In this document: in pieces, positions 1-11,910 of the stretch
Position numbering within the stretch: the stretch's first letter is position 1
Layout: every line of letters starts with the position of its first letter
Assembly: GCA_951804985.1 (NCBI GenBank)
Contig: OX638134.1
Span: forward strand, 80,455,679 to 80,519,678
Length of the DNA stretch: 64,000 nt
Source of the DNA: Dryomyza anilis
Lineage: Eukaryota; Arthropoda; Insecta; Diptera; Dryomyzidae
Direction: 5' to 3'
Made by a program: the position numbers and the translations under genes
Notes under the pieces: generated by a model
Databases searched by the model: none
What the model saw: only the letters and a program-made list of their open reading frames with translations
What the model was told of the DNA's origin: nothing

Positions 1-505
1 AATATTTCTGCACGCAGAGAAATAATATGGTTGCGACAACCATGCTATGGTCCTTACAATCATAGATGGTTGTCACAATCAAAGTATAGTATTTTCAATT
101 TTATTTCAACAATAATATGGTCGCTAAAATCATATTATAGTGGACAGTAGTTTATTATTAATATTATTGTATTTCTGAAAAACCAAAATATGGTTAATAA
201 GTAGCATGTTATGATTACCATAAAGACTGTCACGATCAAAATATGGTCAATGCCAATCATAATATGATATTGACTGATCATAATATAGAAATTTTTTATT
301 TCAAACCATATAATGCTCATTTAATGACTGTTTACTCTCTCTTACTCACTTTGATGTTGGCAATGGCGGTGAGCAGTCGAGTTTTTTTTTGTAGTGACGA
401 AGTATTTTTTAATGTTTAAAACATAATTTGATTTCCTACAACCATAACCCCCAATCAAAGTATGATTCCCTTTAAATATGATCACCACATCCATGTTTTT
501 TCTCC
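1..505 (-). repeat. CATAATATGG palindrome-rich element, copy 1 (cut by window edge)
   Basis: The stretch is dense in short palindromic motifs such as ccatgctatgg, aaccat/atggtt and ataatatgg. Read in reverse it matches 34,320-35,105. The start (ggttgcgacaacc, then catagatggttgtc and caatcaaagtatagta) corresponds to the end of that copy. The part at 440-510 (caatcaaagtatgatt, gatcaccacatccatg) corresponds to its beginning. No coding capacity is visible. It is probably a non-autonomous mobile element. Its outer end may lie beyond the window. About 330-420 has no counterpart in the other copy and may be an insertion. Confidence 0.6.
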
Positions 506-1008
506 ACAGACTGAGTATTGATTAAAAATTTGAGTATATTGTAAATTGGGTATTTTGTAAATTGGGGTATATAAGTAAATAGAACGCTAAAAGCAATTAT
601 GAATTATGGTCGACAAAAACAACAATTTTCAAAAAAAAAATCAAACAAAAAAACAACAATTTAAAAAAATGTGTAAAAAAAAATTCTAAACTGATTTTTA
701 GGCGACAAAACCAACGGTATATTCAAAAAATATTGAAAAATTGTTGGACGACAATGTTCGAAAACCACATATTTTCCAACAAACTATTTTTATTCGCAAA
801 AACATCGCAATGTTCGAAAACAAATTTTCCACACATTTTTTTTTGTTCGCCAAAAACAGCAAATTCGAAAAATTTCGGAAAAATTATTTAAAAAAAAAAT
901 TTGGGAATAAAAACAACGTACTGTTCGAAAACAACATTTTCCAACAAACATGTATGTGCTATTACATTCTGCAACAACCACAAAAAATTCCCTAAAAATG
1001 CGGCCAAA
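506..1008. other. A-rich spacer with degenerate TTCGAAAA-type repeats
   Basis: This is low-complexity A/T-rich sequence. Between about 735 and 935 the motif gttcgaaaac (or ttcgcaaaaac) recurs roughly every 20-50 bases, mixed with aattttcca. It resembles the tighter gttcgaaaaaaa array at 33,262-33,450. No gene is seen. Confidence 0.5.
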
Positions 1009-1590
1009 TCCCTAGTAGAAATTGTGAAAGGGTCACGATCGGGAAATGATCCTTGAATATTTACCTTGTCATAACCCGACAAGTTATATGAACAATATGA
1101 TCCGGTCATGATCATGTCTACCCTAATAGGGTAAATTTCTACAAGCAAATATTTTCCGTCTACTTATAACCTTTAAACTCAGACATTTAAAATAATGGTT
1201 TTCATATAATTCTTAACGATAGTTTTTTTTTTTTTAGAACTAAAATATATATCCCAACCAAGGGCCTCTAATATTTAAACTTTGAAGATTTGCCTCCGGA
1301 ACTGTTCATTGTATTTTTATCTTTTCAAAACCAGATATGTTACATGACGAACATGATCTGGCCATATCTTCCCAAATAGGCTAAATTTCGGTGGGACCAT
1401 GCTCATAAACTGATCATGTCTATATGTCTGATAATGGAGCACTGCTGAGGTCCAAAGGAGCTAACAAATCGGGATACAAAGAAAAATATCTTGAATTAAA
1501 ATTTTATGTTTTTCATGTTGAATATGATGTTCAATTTATAAACACGAACTTATCATAATTTACACATTTATGTATTTATAATTCTTATAA

Positions 1591-2716
1591 CCCAGATAGC
1601 AAAATGCTCGCATTGTGCCCACACTGTGAGCGCACGCCTGATAAAAAAAGCCTCACGAGTGCGCGCACAGAGTAGCAATCGTGTGTCCGCAATTGAGACT
1701 CAATACGCTCGCACTAGTGCGAGGCATTTCTGAGTCGTATTTGATCATCAATATAGTCGCACAAAATTTTAAAAATCGGTAGCATGAGACGCATATGCGC
1801 CTCAATATAGACGCACGAGTGCGAGCAAAATGTGTGAGGCGCATATGAGCCTCATATAGCTCGCACGAGTGCTGAAAAAATAGTGTGCGTCGCATTTGAG
1901 ACTCAATAGAGTCGCACGAGTGCGAGAAATATCTGTGAGGCGCACATGAGCCGCATATAGCTCGCACGAGTGCGACTAAAACGAAATAACAAAAGCAAAC
2001 ATGAAAAAAATACAAAATTTTTTTGAGATTTTTATTTTTTATTTTGTTTTTAATATTATTTTTTAATATCACGCATATATCACGAAATTTTATATATATG
2101 CACATACTTAGACAACGTGCAGCGTTTCACTAAGGCTATAGCACCAAGACATTGCATCGTAAAGTAGCGACAGCGGCAGCTGCTGATGATTAAGATGTCG
2201 ACAAAGTTGATGACAATGATGAGCTCTGTTTGGTGAATTGATGATGCTGTTGGTTCGTATTCTATTTTCCGCGTCCGCCGCCTTCAGAGTGTTCATCTCC
2301 AGTTTGCAGGCATTATCATATCACAAAACTTGTATGTTTACAAACAGTTTTATTGTTCACAAAATCAACGAAAATTTGATAAAATCTACCTTTCAAATTT
2401 TACTATAGTACTCGCACGAATGCGAGTTTTGTGATTTTGTGTGCTCGCACTATGAGTTCACTACGCAATCATATCGTGCGCCTGATTTTATTTGATTTTT
2501 TTTATTTTTAAGTGCTCGCACTATGAGTTCTCTACGCATTCACATCGTGAGCCCGCACGGATGAGAGTTTTGTGATATTTATGTGCTCGCACACAGCTCT
2601 CACACCGCGCTCATGTCGTGCGCCCGCACGTTGTGTGTTCATTTTGCACGCACGATGTGAGCCCTCACGATATGATTTTTTGTGCGACGCATTTGCTATC
2701 TGCATTGCTATCTGGG
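1591..2716. mobile_element. CCCAGATAGC TIR element with CGCACGAGTGCG palindrome repeats
   Basis: The left end is cccagatagcaaaatgc. The reverse complement of the right end is cccagatagcaatgc, with a second agatagcaaatg just inside it. No convincing target duplication is seen. The left part (about 1640-1980) holds five or six copies, spaced about 50-60 bases, of a unit built round the palindrome ctcgcacgagtgcgag. The right part (about 2408-2690) holds three related units of about 80 bases with gtgctcgcactatgag. GC content there is far above the surroundings. A unique stretch (about 2100-2400) separates the two. No transposase is visible, so this looks like a non-autonomous fold-back-type element. 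Confidence 0.65.
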
Positions 2717-2719
2717 AAG

Positions 2720-3090
2720 GCTTAAATTATATATTTTTTTTGTTAATAATAATCCGAAATATGTCGTTTATTTTGAAAAAATCAATAAATTTAATTTTTC
2801 AAAAAAAAAAAAAAATCTTTTTTTGAATTAATCATTTGAATTTTACAACAAATTATATATTTTTTTAATTTTTCAAAAAATTGTAAAAAAAAAAATTCGT
2901 AAAAAATAAATTTTGAAAAAAAAATTATATATTTGAATTTTACAAAAAAAATATTTTTTATTTGAATTTTTCAAAAAAAAAAAAAATGTAAAAAAAATAT
3001 ATTTTTTTTGTAAAAAATAAATTTTGAAAACATAAAATTTTTTTTAAAAAATTGTTCGGCTTTTTTTTTTTTAAGTCATTCCCCCCTTTT
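2720..3090. other. A/T homopolymer-rich tract
   Basis: Runs of A and T of 5-13 bases in units like tttgaatttttcaaaaaaa and tttgtaaaaaataaattttg form a degenerate, partly self-complementary low-complexity stretch. No gene is seen. Confidence 0.7.
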
Positions 3091-3200
3091 TTTATTTCAT
3101 TATCAAAAAAAATAACACTGATCAGGACCAAAAACCCTCAACTATGCTGAGCATGATAATGGCTGGACAGGGCAATGTTCATATTTATTCTAATAGGGTT

Positions 3201-4045
3201 TTCTGTTTCATAAATAAATTGTGATAATTTAAATTTCGTTTAACATGCAATTATTAAATTGAAAATAGCTTCAAGCATTTTTATCTTTTTGCAATAATAT
3301 TTTTGCACACATAGCCCATTACTGCCAATACACATACATTAGCACATCATAAATAATATTTTCGACAAAATCTGACTTATAAATTATGATTATTTCCGGC
3401 GCCTGACGCTTCTGGCTGCCATTAACCAAACAAAAAAATATATCTGCGTATGGAGACAAAAAATGAAATAAAATGAAAAATTGTCATTAGGCGCAATAAG
3501 CTAAAAAAATACCACCCTACAATGAAAAAACCACCCAACATTTTTAGGCAGTCTGTGGTTTGGCGCGCCGCCATAAAGTCAGAAAAAGAAAAACCGAAAT
3601 CACAGAACAAAAAATAAAGCGGCACATTAATAAATCTGCTGCCAGCTAGCTAGGGATACAAATGCTGATGATGACAAAGCACCATTAAAAGGACATTTAC
3701 ACTTGGAGCCCGCGCACGCATGGTGGCGCATTTTCACCAGCACCAGCACCATGTCCTTGGACTTGGCCAATAAGTGAAAAATTCATAAATCAAAAAAGAA
3801 AACTTAACACACAAAAAGTGCGCCGCTGTTTATTGAAGAAGTTTTCCCGATTTTTTTCTTTTATTTTGCTTCGAAGTCTACATTGTCTATGGAATATGGA
3901 GTATGCTTTGTTTTTTTCGCATTATTGGCGAAATAAAAACAAATATTTTCGATAAATATTTGTTGTCGGAAGTTTTTTGTTTTGCTATTTCAAAGCTGTT
4001 TCCTTCGATTTTACAGCTGGCTGCGGAAAATATAGGAAATGGCGA
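3201..4045. other. Single-copy island, no gene recognised
   Basis: This is mixed-complexity sequence with moderate GC around 3390-3780 (for example cggcgcctgacgc, ggagcccgcgcacgc). It has no tandem structure and no credible open frame. It could be regulatory or intronic DNA. Confidence 0.4.
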
Positions 4046-4579
4046 AAATATGTCAAAGTTTGAGTGGTAAGTCAAAAAAACAAAACAAAAAGCCTCATAT
4101 ATCATTTATTGAGCGGCTTTGAGGGATGCCTCAAAACATGACAACCAAGTGTGCAAAAAAAAAAAACAAAACGGAAAAATAAAATGACACACAAAAAGGC
4201 AGCAGCAATTTATCAGAGTAGGGATAAATATATAAAATATATTTCAAGTATTTGACAGTTTGTTATAAATTGATTGCTTATTGCGGGATGTGGGCCAGGC
4301 ACTCAATGTGAGACTATAAGAAACCATTATGAGTCGATGATAAATTTATTAAAATAAGTGCTGTGCTGAGGTTGAAAAAATGCCAAAATGACTGTAGAAA
4401 AACCTCTTCAATAACGTATAAACATATGGGGCTAGGTTTGATCAGAGGAAAATATTTGAATATTATTATTATTGATATTTATGAATCAGTTCGAAGTCGA
4501 AAAAGTAAAACTCACCAAAGACATTTTTTTTAAAAACTTACATCCAGTTAATTTATTAATTGATAGCCATTGGACAATT

Positions 4580-4884
4580 AATAATAATAGTTTGGCGCTA
4601 CAGACCTGTATAAAACTTCGGCCGAGCTCTCTCACCATTTTGAGCGGTGCGTTTTATATTTGTACTCAAAGTGGTGGGACCTACAGTTTATTGCCGAATC
4701 CGAACGGCGCGTGAGAGCTTTTCATAGGCAATGTTTTACTCTCGTAGGTTTGCCATTTACTGACGAGAGGTAGCGCGGTATAGAAAAATGTTTCTATGAA
4801 AAGATGAGGTTAGCCTCAGTACAGGGTTGAACCGGAGACCTTTCGGCACGCAGTCCAATGCACTAACCACTGAGCTACCGCGGC
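4580..4884 (-). mobile_element. tRNA-derived SINE, copy 1
   Basis: On the minus strand the element starts at 4884 with gccgcggtagctcagtgg, a tRNA-like 5' end. It then carries a B box, a tRNA-unrelated body and a short ATT-type tail (attattatt, near 4590-4580). The body matches the second copy at 32,031-32,330 along its whole length, including cgagagctcggcc-like and ggtcccaccactttga motifs (reading minus). The head is followed on the plus strand by aatta, and aatta also precedes the tail, so a short target duplication is possible. It moves by borrowing LINE reverse transcriptase, as known for SINEs. It is not a working tRNA gene. Confidence 0.85.
4823..4877 (-). promoter_or_regulatory. Internal Pol III promoter (A and B boxes) of SINE copy 1
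   Basis: The A box TAGCTCAGTGG lies at 4877-4867 and the B box GGTTCAACCCT at 4833-4823 on the minus strand, 33 bases apart. That is the spacing expected in a tRNA-like type 2 Pol III promoter. Both boxes are close to consensus, so the copy could still be transcribed. Confidence 0.75.
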
Positions 4885-5346
4885 AATTACGTATTATCTA
4901 TTATATACATATTTGTGAATGTCAAGGTATTCAAGGTAAACGTCTCGAATCGGCTAATCGAATCGAAGCATACCCCAAAATCGCTCAATAAATGATATAT
5001 GATTAGGCTTTTTTCTTTGTTTTGTTTTTCGACTTACCACTAAAACTTTGACATATTTTGACACAATATGTATTTTGTATCTAGGCAGAGTATAGGCTAT
5101 ATTAGGTTCGGTATTTGTGAACTGGGTATGGGACCTCCTATACAATCCAAACATTAAAAACACATTAAATCCTCAATTAGGATGGCGACTTTAATGAAAT
5201 TTCTTTCGCCATGTTCATCGAATTTACAGAATGTGGGCGGGAATGTAAACTGGGCGTGGCATCTCGCCTACGCAAGATACATTTTTAAGATGCTTTATGT
5301 CGATAATATATTAAGTATACTTCACAACAATCTTTAAAATCACCTC
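4885..5346. other. Spacer with transposon-like debris
   Basis: This contains the right inverted arm (5018-5063) and then sequence with gaactgggtatggg, tgtgggcggg and actgggcgtgg words. These resemble parts of the degraded element at 35.2-36.05 kb (gtgggcgtgtcc). No gene is seen. Confidence 0.35.
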
Positions 5347-5403
5347 AACGGAACTCACCACACGGGATCTCACCACATTGGATCTCACCACAGCGTATCT
5401 CAT
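5347..5403. repeat. Short minisatellite, GGATCTCACCACA-type unit
   Basis: About four imperfect copies of a 13-15-base unit occur in a row: gaactcaccacacg, ggatctcaccacatt, ggatctcaccacagc and gtatctcatc. Confidence 0.8.
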
Positions 5404-6556
5404 CTGTTCAAAATAATTTAAATGTGCTGCTTAAATAAAAAGGTAATAATTATTTAAGAAAAATATTTATCCTGGGAAGAATAGGCCGCGGAAAAATTGT
5501 CATTTAGATACATTATTTTGAGAATGAATTATTTTTCTTTTGGTTACTACATTTATACCACAAAAAAAGCACCACAGCAAAGGATGGGTACATTAAAAAT
5601 ATTATAATATCTATAGTTCAGAACAAAGAGAATTATTGGTTACCATTAGAAATAGAAATCTAAATTTTTATGATAATTAGAGGTAATACTAATGGTGCCT
5701 TTAATTACACTAGAAAACAAATGGAGGCCTTTTTTTATTTATTTAGTGTTATGTTCTGATGCACCTTCAGATTCTAATCATGACCTTATACTCAGTTTTC
5801 TCATATTACCTAAATTTTTTGAGTTATTACGTAAAAAAAATATTTAAAAATGTTTGTATTTTTTTACATTTTTTGGACTTTAACTTTTTACAGATTCGAT
5901 CTTTTGTATTCCATTGAGTATAATTCAGATAATATTTTGAAATAAATCACATAAAATTCGGATTGATGTAATTGAAGTTATGACCAGTCAAACGCAAAAA
6001 ATATTAATTTTAAGGTGTCCTATTACATTACACTACAAAATCAGAAAAAAAAGTTTACGCAGTAAATGGCACTATTTTTGTATTATTGGCAATGACCCGC
6101 AGAATTCGAATATATTAATTAAAAAATATTATATGGATGAGTTTACGAGATATCGGCCAATAACTTTTGATGGTCACATATATTTGCAAATATTTAGCAT
6201 TTTAAATAATGGGTTTGATAAAATTTGATACCTAATAAAAGATAAATTAAAATCCAATAAATATTTTTTAAAACATTTTTAAATTCGTTTACTGGTTTGA
6301 GAGTATTCGATAGAAGAACTCGAAAAATTTAATTTTATCCAAAAAAAATTTAAATCAAAGATGCATTTAAAAAATTGGGAAAAATCGAAAAAGCGACATG
6401 ATTCTCAGTCTGTGATATTCCAAAATTAACCTGCACCTTTTTAGAGAAAACGATGTAAAAATTAAAGAAATCTATGGACACATTTTGTGGTCATAAAAAC
6501 TCAAAAGAAAGCATTAGAAGGGTGTAAATTAAAAAAAAAATCCATTTTGTGTTTTT
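5404..6556. other. AT-rich sequence, nothing recognised
   Basis: There is no tandem repeat, no RNA gene and no credible coding region. Short open frames here have random composition. Confidence 0.5.
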
Positions 6557-6620
6557 ATACCCTACACCCATGGGTAACAGGTTAAACTATGTATATACGA
6601 TATTTTAGCGCATATTAGAA
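6557..6620 (-). repeat. Fragment of TACCCTACACC-ended transposon
   Basis: The sequence tttttataccctacaccc, then acaggttaaactatgtata, matches the reverse complement of the terminal hairpin of the element ending at about 36,056. Only the terminal part is recognisable. Confidence 0.5.
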
Positions 6621-7265
6621 GTCGTTATCGGTATGAAAAGTATATATTTTTTTGATAAGCATCACTTTTCAAGTCGATTTAAACATGGCAGTATTTCTGT
6701 TCGCCTATACACGATTACTTGATAAATACTATTCCGAATGCGATGAAATTTATCTTCAATATATTCCAGTAAGTTCAAAAATGAGTCAAATTAGTCAAAG
6801 TACTCAACTTCATCCCATACAAGATGTGGGTTTACTTTTTAGGATTCCATATCTCGTAAAGTATTCAAGATAAAGTTATAAAATTTAAAATTAGTTACAA
6901 ACAATCATCTATCAGTACGTGCTCAAGAAATTGGCGTGATTGGCCCACATTTTTTATTTTTATGCCTATTTATATAGCAATCAATTATAATGCTTTCACA
7001 TAATTTATTTTATCTGTAAATATTATCCATACATTTTTGTCATTGATAGCTCAATTTCTTTGAAAGAGTGTGGACTCATTTTGAAATAATACAAACTGTA
7101 TATCATCTTACTTTCTCGATTTTTAACAATTTTTTAAATGCATTTTTTAATTAAAAATTTTGTAGAAAAAAATACTTTTTTCAAATTTTGGTATCAAGTT
7201 CTTTTAAACTAGTAAATTAAATTAAAAATGTTGTGAGAAATGTTTATTGAATGTATTAATACCTT
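6621..7265. other. AT-rich sequence, nothing recognised
   Basis: There are no tandem units, terminal repeats or credible coding regions. Confidence 0.5.
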
Positions 7266-7727
7266 AAGGGTTTTTCAACAGGGACACTACAAAAGTAGAG
7301 CGACAGGGACAGCAAACAACGCCATATTTCTTGCCGATCTTTTGACATTTCTCTTCAGTAAGGTTTGCCATTTCATGATAAAAGATATATGAGCCAACAA
7401 CGAGTCGAAATTATTAAAATTATTTCCAAAATTCGAATTCGTATATCTTTCCATCCTGAAATGGCAAACCTTACTCAAGAGAAATGTCAAAAGAGCGGCA
7501 AGAAAGCAAGCTATCAGTAAGGTTTGCCTTTTCATGATGGAAAGATATACGAATTCGAATTTCGGTAGTAAATTTTAATAATTTCGACTCGTTGTTGGCT
7601 CGTATATCTTTCCACTATGAAATGGCAAACCTTACTGAAGAGAAATTTCAAAAGAGCGGCAAAAAATATGGCGTCGTTTGCTGTCCCTTTCGCTCTACTT
7701 TTGTAGCGTCCCTGTTGAAAAACCCTT
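7266..7727. mobile_element. Long-armed fold-back element, copy 1
   Basis: The ends are aagggtttttcaacagggac and its near-perfect reverse complement. The arms continue inward through gtagagcgacagggacagc, ttttgacatttctcttcag and aaggtttgccatttcatga. The copy is internally rearranged: the catgatggaaagatatacg motif appears in both orientations and an extra half-unit lies at about 7480-7560. It has no coding capacity. The second copy at 38,931-39,234 is simpler. Just outside the right end, at about 7742-7761, lies gcgctcttattgaaaaac, the reverse complement of the left end of copy 2, so two related ends are present here. Confidence 0.85.
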
Positions 7728-9750
7728 GAAAAAAACTTTTCTAGCGCTCTTATTGAAAAACATATCCAAAGAAACACTTTTAAACCATATCTTCGAAATC
7801 AGGCAGTAATTTTACATTATATAAAAATAGTCTTGAATGCTGCGCAGAATGGCTGTTGTGTAGTTTTATTTATCCTTGAGTCAAACTGAAAAAACTTAGT
7901 TCGAAAATCTTAATTAGCTATTTTTTTTTGTGCACCTCAGTTTTTAAGAAACCTGTAGGAATATTTTAAAAGTTTGTATTCTATTGTGAAACTAAATTTT
8001 TCACATCACCTGCTATATTTGGGCTTTTGTCAGATATATAAAGATTTTTGTAAACCAATTCTTGAATTTTTTAAAATTATGTTTTTGCTTTTGAATTTTT
8101 TTTTTTGTTGAATTTACATTTATTATTTCATCTTCTTAGCTGGTGTAAGTGCCGAGTTATATTTATTTCATAATTGCATTTATGCTGATAAATTTATATT
8201 TCAAACTATTACAAAAATTTTACAAATTCTCACTCTAATTCGCCACAAGTGCGCGCACATCTTGACCTACATTCCAAGAACCACTTGCATCAACTTTAGT
8301 TTTCAAATTTCAATTAACAACATCATGAAGCCGAACGTCTGTCAGCAACAATTTCCGTTTTTAATGCCGCTAGCAACGCCCTCAACTCAATCATTAAGTG
8401 TTCGCAGCAATAAAATGAGATACTTGTGCCAATAAAACCTCTCTCCCTCGCTCTGCACTAATCAAAGGTCATAAATATTTTAGCACGCCTACAGTAAGAC
8501 ATTCGCTGACATCAGTGACGGCGGACACATGGTTTCGAAAAATCGTCGACTTGAATATGTTTACCGCATTTTAATAAGCCTCACACCGATAATGAGACCT
8601 GATACAAACAGAAAAAAATCCCTTTGAAGTTAACAAAATTGCATGCGTCCCTGTCTGCGAGCATGCTATGCTGTACAGGAAGAGGCGGCACAGGATTTAA
8701 ACGATGTCCTGCTGCTAAGGCGCTTATGGTGGTCGTCCTCGTTAATTAGAGGGTATTATTCGAAAGGTAATATTCGAGGGTTTTATAGAAGGATCTAATG
8801 CGCAAAAGATGCACATATTTATTAAGTAGATTTTATAAAATTCGAGAAAGTCTGAAAAAAAAATACCAATCTCCAATTAAAGGTTCGACAAATATGCAGC
8901 ATCCATCATTCTATGCGAGGTAGTATCCCTAACAAGCTATGCGCCAGCACATATATCCTATGAAAAAACAAATCTCTGTCAATTTTTTAAAATTCCTCAA
9001 TGTAAGGGAGTGGGGGTGGTTGAAACTCAGTTGTCACAGTAGCCTCATTTTGACACAGCATGTCAAGTAACAAGTTGTCAAGGCACCTATGATATCGCTC
9101 TACTTAAGCATGACGTCGTCGTCGTTGTCTCGCCAATGTGCAGACGACGACACAGCTCCATTATTCTTGTACATGTTACAGTTTTTCTCTTCCATTTTCC
9201 CCATTAAAATAAGTATTGAAAATATAAAAAAAAAATATCATGTACTTCCAACACGTTGCCATCGCATAGCAACGTAGCAAATGTGTTAAGATTAATGTTA
9301 AAAATATTTTCCAACGAAGGACATCTGCCTGCAGACTGCTTCAATTGCTAAGGATTGCTTTAAGGATTACAGTTTATTGAAATTTGATATTTTTTAACAC
9401 ATTAGTCATATACATTATACGTAGAACTGCTGGAAAATGTTGAAATATCACTGAATTTAACATCCTTAACATATAACTTAATTATTTTGAAGTTGTTTTT
9501 GAGAACATTTTGATGGTAATTCGAGTAGGGGATATACGGGTAATTATCGTGAGGCTACTGATGTTGCCATCGAATGGTTTTTCATGTTTGTTTATAAAAG
9601 AACCTGCATAAAACAATCTATTTTCAAGAGGTGTAGGTTATAAGTTATAAGAAGGTTGGTTGTTTTTCTGAAATCTTAAACTAAAAGGTTGGTTTTTAAT
9701 GTACAGTATTTTAGTACATAGTATTAAATTCCATTAATGAACATTTTCAA
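7728..9750. other. Mostly single-copy DNA with a higher-GC island at 8230-8770
   Basis: The first 500 bases are AT-rich. The stretch at 8230-8770 has balanced composition with words such as gccacaagtgcgcgcac and ggcgcttatggtggtcg. A short gacgtcgtcgtcgttgtc run lies near 9110. No coding or RNA gene is recognised. From about 9760 the 19-bp array begins. Confidence 0.45.
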
Positions 9751-9754
9751 AAAT

Positions 9755-11800
9755 TAACTAAATTTTTTGAATAATAATTTTGAGTGAAAATTTTAATTAT
9801 AAGTAAAAAAATGAAATTTTTAGTGAAAAAAAATTAATTTTTAATGAAAATTGAGTTTTTAGTGAAAAATTGAATTTTGAGTGAAAAGTCGAATTTATAG
9901 TGAAAAATAAAATTATTAGTGAAAAATTGAATTCTTAGTGAAAAATTGAATTTTTATTGAAAAATTGTTTTTTTTTAGTGAAAAATTGAATTTTTATTGA
10001 AAAATTGAATTTTTGGTGAAAAATTGAATTTTTAGTGAAAAATTTAAATTTTAGTGAAAAATTGAATATTTTTAGAGAAAAATTTAAATTTTAGTGAAAA
10101 ATTGAATTTTTAGTGAATAATTGAATTTTTGGTGAAAAATTGAATTTTTAATGAAAAATTTAAATTTTAGTGAAAAATTGAATTTTTAGTGAAAAATTGA
10201 ATTTTTAGTGAAAAATTGAATTTTTAGTGAAAAATTGAATTTTTAGTGAAAAATTGAATTTTTAGTGAAAAATTGAATTTTTAGTGAAAAATTGAATTTT
10301 TAGTGAAAAATTGAATTTTGAGTGAAAAATTGAAGTTTAGTTAAAAATTAATTTATAGTGAAAAATTTAATTTTTAGTGAAAAATTGAATTTTTAGTGAA
10401 AAATTGAATTTTTAGTGAAAAATTGAATTTTTAGTGAAAAATTGAATTTTTAGTGAAAAATTGAATTTTTTAGTGAAAAATTGAATTTTTAGTGAAGAAT
10501 TGAATTTTTAGTGAAAAATTGAATTTTTAGTGAAAAATTGAATTTTTAGTGAAAAATTGAATTTTTAGTGAAAAATTGAATTTTTAGTGAAAAATTGAAT
10601 TTTTAGTGAAAAATTGAATTTTTAGTGAAAAATTGAATTTTTAGTGAAAAATTGAATTTTTAGTGAAAAATTGAATTTTTAGTGAAAAATTGAATTTTTA
10701 GTGAAAAATTGAATTTTTAGTGAAAAATTGAATTTTTAGTGAAAAATTGAATTTTTAGTGAAAAATTGAATTTTTTGTGAAAAATTGAATTTTTTGTGAA
10801 AAATTGAATTTTGGTAAAAATTTGAATTTTTAGTGAAAAAGCGAATTTTTTGTGAAAAATTGAATTTTTAGTGAAAAATTGAATTTTTAATGAAAAATTT
10901 AATTTTTAGTGATAAAATGAATTTTTAGTGAAAAATTGATTTTTAGTGAAAAATTGAATTTTTAGTGAAAAATTGAATTTTTAGTAAAAAATTGATTTTT
11001 AGTGAAAAGATTAATTTTTAGTGAAAAATTGAATTTTTAGTGAAAAATTGAATTTTTAGTGAAAAATTGAATTTTTAGTGAAAAATTGAATTTTTAGTGA
11101 AAAATTGAATTTTTAGTGAAAAATTGAATTTTTAGTGAAAAATTGAATTTTGAGTGAAAAATTGAAGTTTAGTTAAAAATTAATTTATAGTGAAAAATTT
11201 AATTTTTAGTGAAAAATTGAATTTTTAGTGAAAAATTGAATTTTTAGTGAATAATTGAATTTTTAGTGAATAATTGAATTTTTAGTGAAAAATTGAATTT
11301 TTAGTGAAAAATTGAATTTTTAGTAAAAAAATTAATTTTTAGTGAAAATTTTAATTTTTAGTGAAAAATTGAATTTTTAGTGAAAAATTGAATTTTTAGT
11401 GAAAAATTGAATTTTTAGTGAAAAATTGAATTTTTAGTATAAAATAGAATTTTTAGTGAAAATTTAAATTTTTAGTGAAAAATTGAATTTTTAGAGAAAA
11501 ATTGAATTTTTAGTGAAAAATTGAATTTTTAGTGAAAAATTGAATTTTTAGTTAAAAATTGAATTTTTAGTTAAAAATTTAATTTTTAGTCAAAAAAAGC
11601 ATTGGTAATGAAAAATGGCATATATAGTGATAAATTGAATTATTAGTTAAAAATTGAATTTTTAATGAAAAATTGAATTTTTAGTGAAAAACTAAATTTT
11701 GAGTGAAAAATTGAATTTTTTATTGTAAATTTTTTGTTAAAAAATTATTTTTTTTGAAAAATTCAATTCTTTTAGTGAAAAATGAAATTTTTAGTTTAAA
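9755..11800 (+). repeat. 19-bp satellite array A, unit AATTGAATTTTTAGTGAAA
   Basis: About 105 head-to-tail copies of a 19-base unit are present. Copies are nearly identical in the centre (about 10,160-10,790 and 11,010-11,140) and degenerate towards both ends, as expected if unequal exchange homogenises the middle. A variant string (gaattttgagtg, gaagtttagttaaaa, taatttatagtg) occurs at about 10,313 and again at 11,145, giving a higher-order duplication of about 832 bases. The same unit forms the arrays at 42.0 and (inverted) 46.75 kb. Confidence 0.97.
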
Positions 11801-11802
11801 TT

Positions 11803-11910
11803 GGGGAAGACATGATTATAACCAGATCAATTTTTTCATGGCTCTGGTCGAACTATTACAATGATCAGTTGTCGACTTTGATCATAACAAAATTTCTACA
11901 AGGAATCTTC
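11803..11910. repeat. Fragment related to the TCCCTAGT/GATCATG element
   Basis: Sequence such as gacatgattataaccagatc and aaatttctacaagg resembles parts of the element at 1009-1145 and 55.9-56.9 kb. It is short and diverged. Confidence 0.3.

Larger units (their letters stand above)
1009..3200. mobile_element. TCCCTAGT TIR element, copy 1, interrupted by nested insertions
   Basis: The left end at 1009 reads tccctagtagaaattg and matches both termini of the element at 55,935-56,925. The parts at 1020-1145, 1330-1440 and 3115-3200 share words with that copy, including gatcatg, gacaaggcaatg-like stretches and ctaatagggt. The right part (about 3115-3200) resembles 56,780-56,870. The CCCAGATAGC element (1591-2716) and an A/T homopolymer stretch (2720-3090) interrupt it. 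The exact right end is not clear, and the reading as one interrupted copy is inference. Confidence 0.4.
4046..5063. repeat. ~45-bp inverted repeat pair enclosing SINE copy 1
   Basis: Positions about 4046-4090 (aaaatatgtcaaagtttgag, then tggtaagtc and an A-rich tail) recur as the reverse complement at about 5018-5063 (gacttaccactaaaactttg, then acatattttgac). There are only a few mismatches over about 45 bases. The arms are about 930 bases apart and enclose a SINE and AT-rich sequence. They may be two dispersed repeat copies in opposite orientation or the ends of a mobile element. Confidence 0.55.

Noticed and set aside
4812..4884. tRNA gene
   Set aside because: The A and B boxes are tRNA-like, but the sequence continues into a conserved body shared with a second copy and does not form a full cloverleaf acceptor. 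It is a SINE head.
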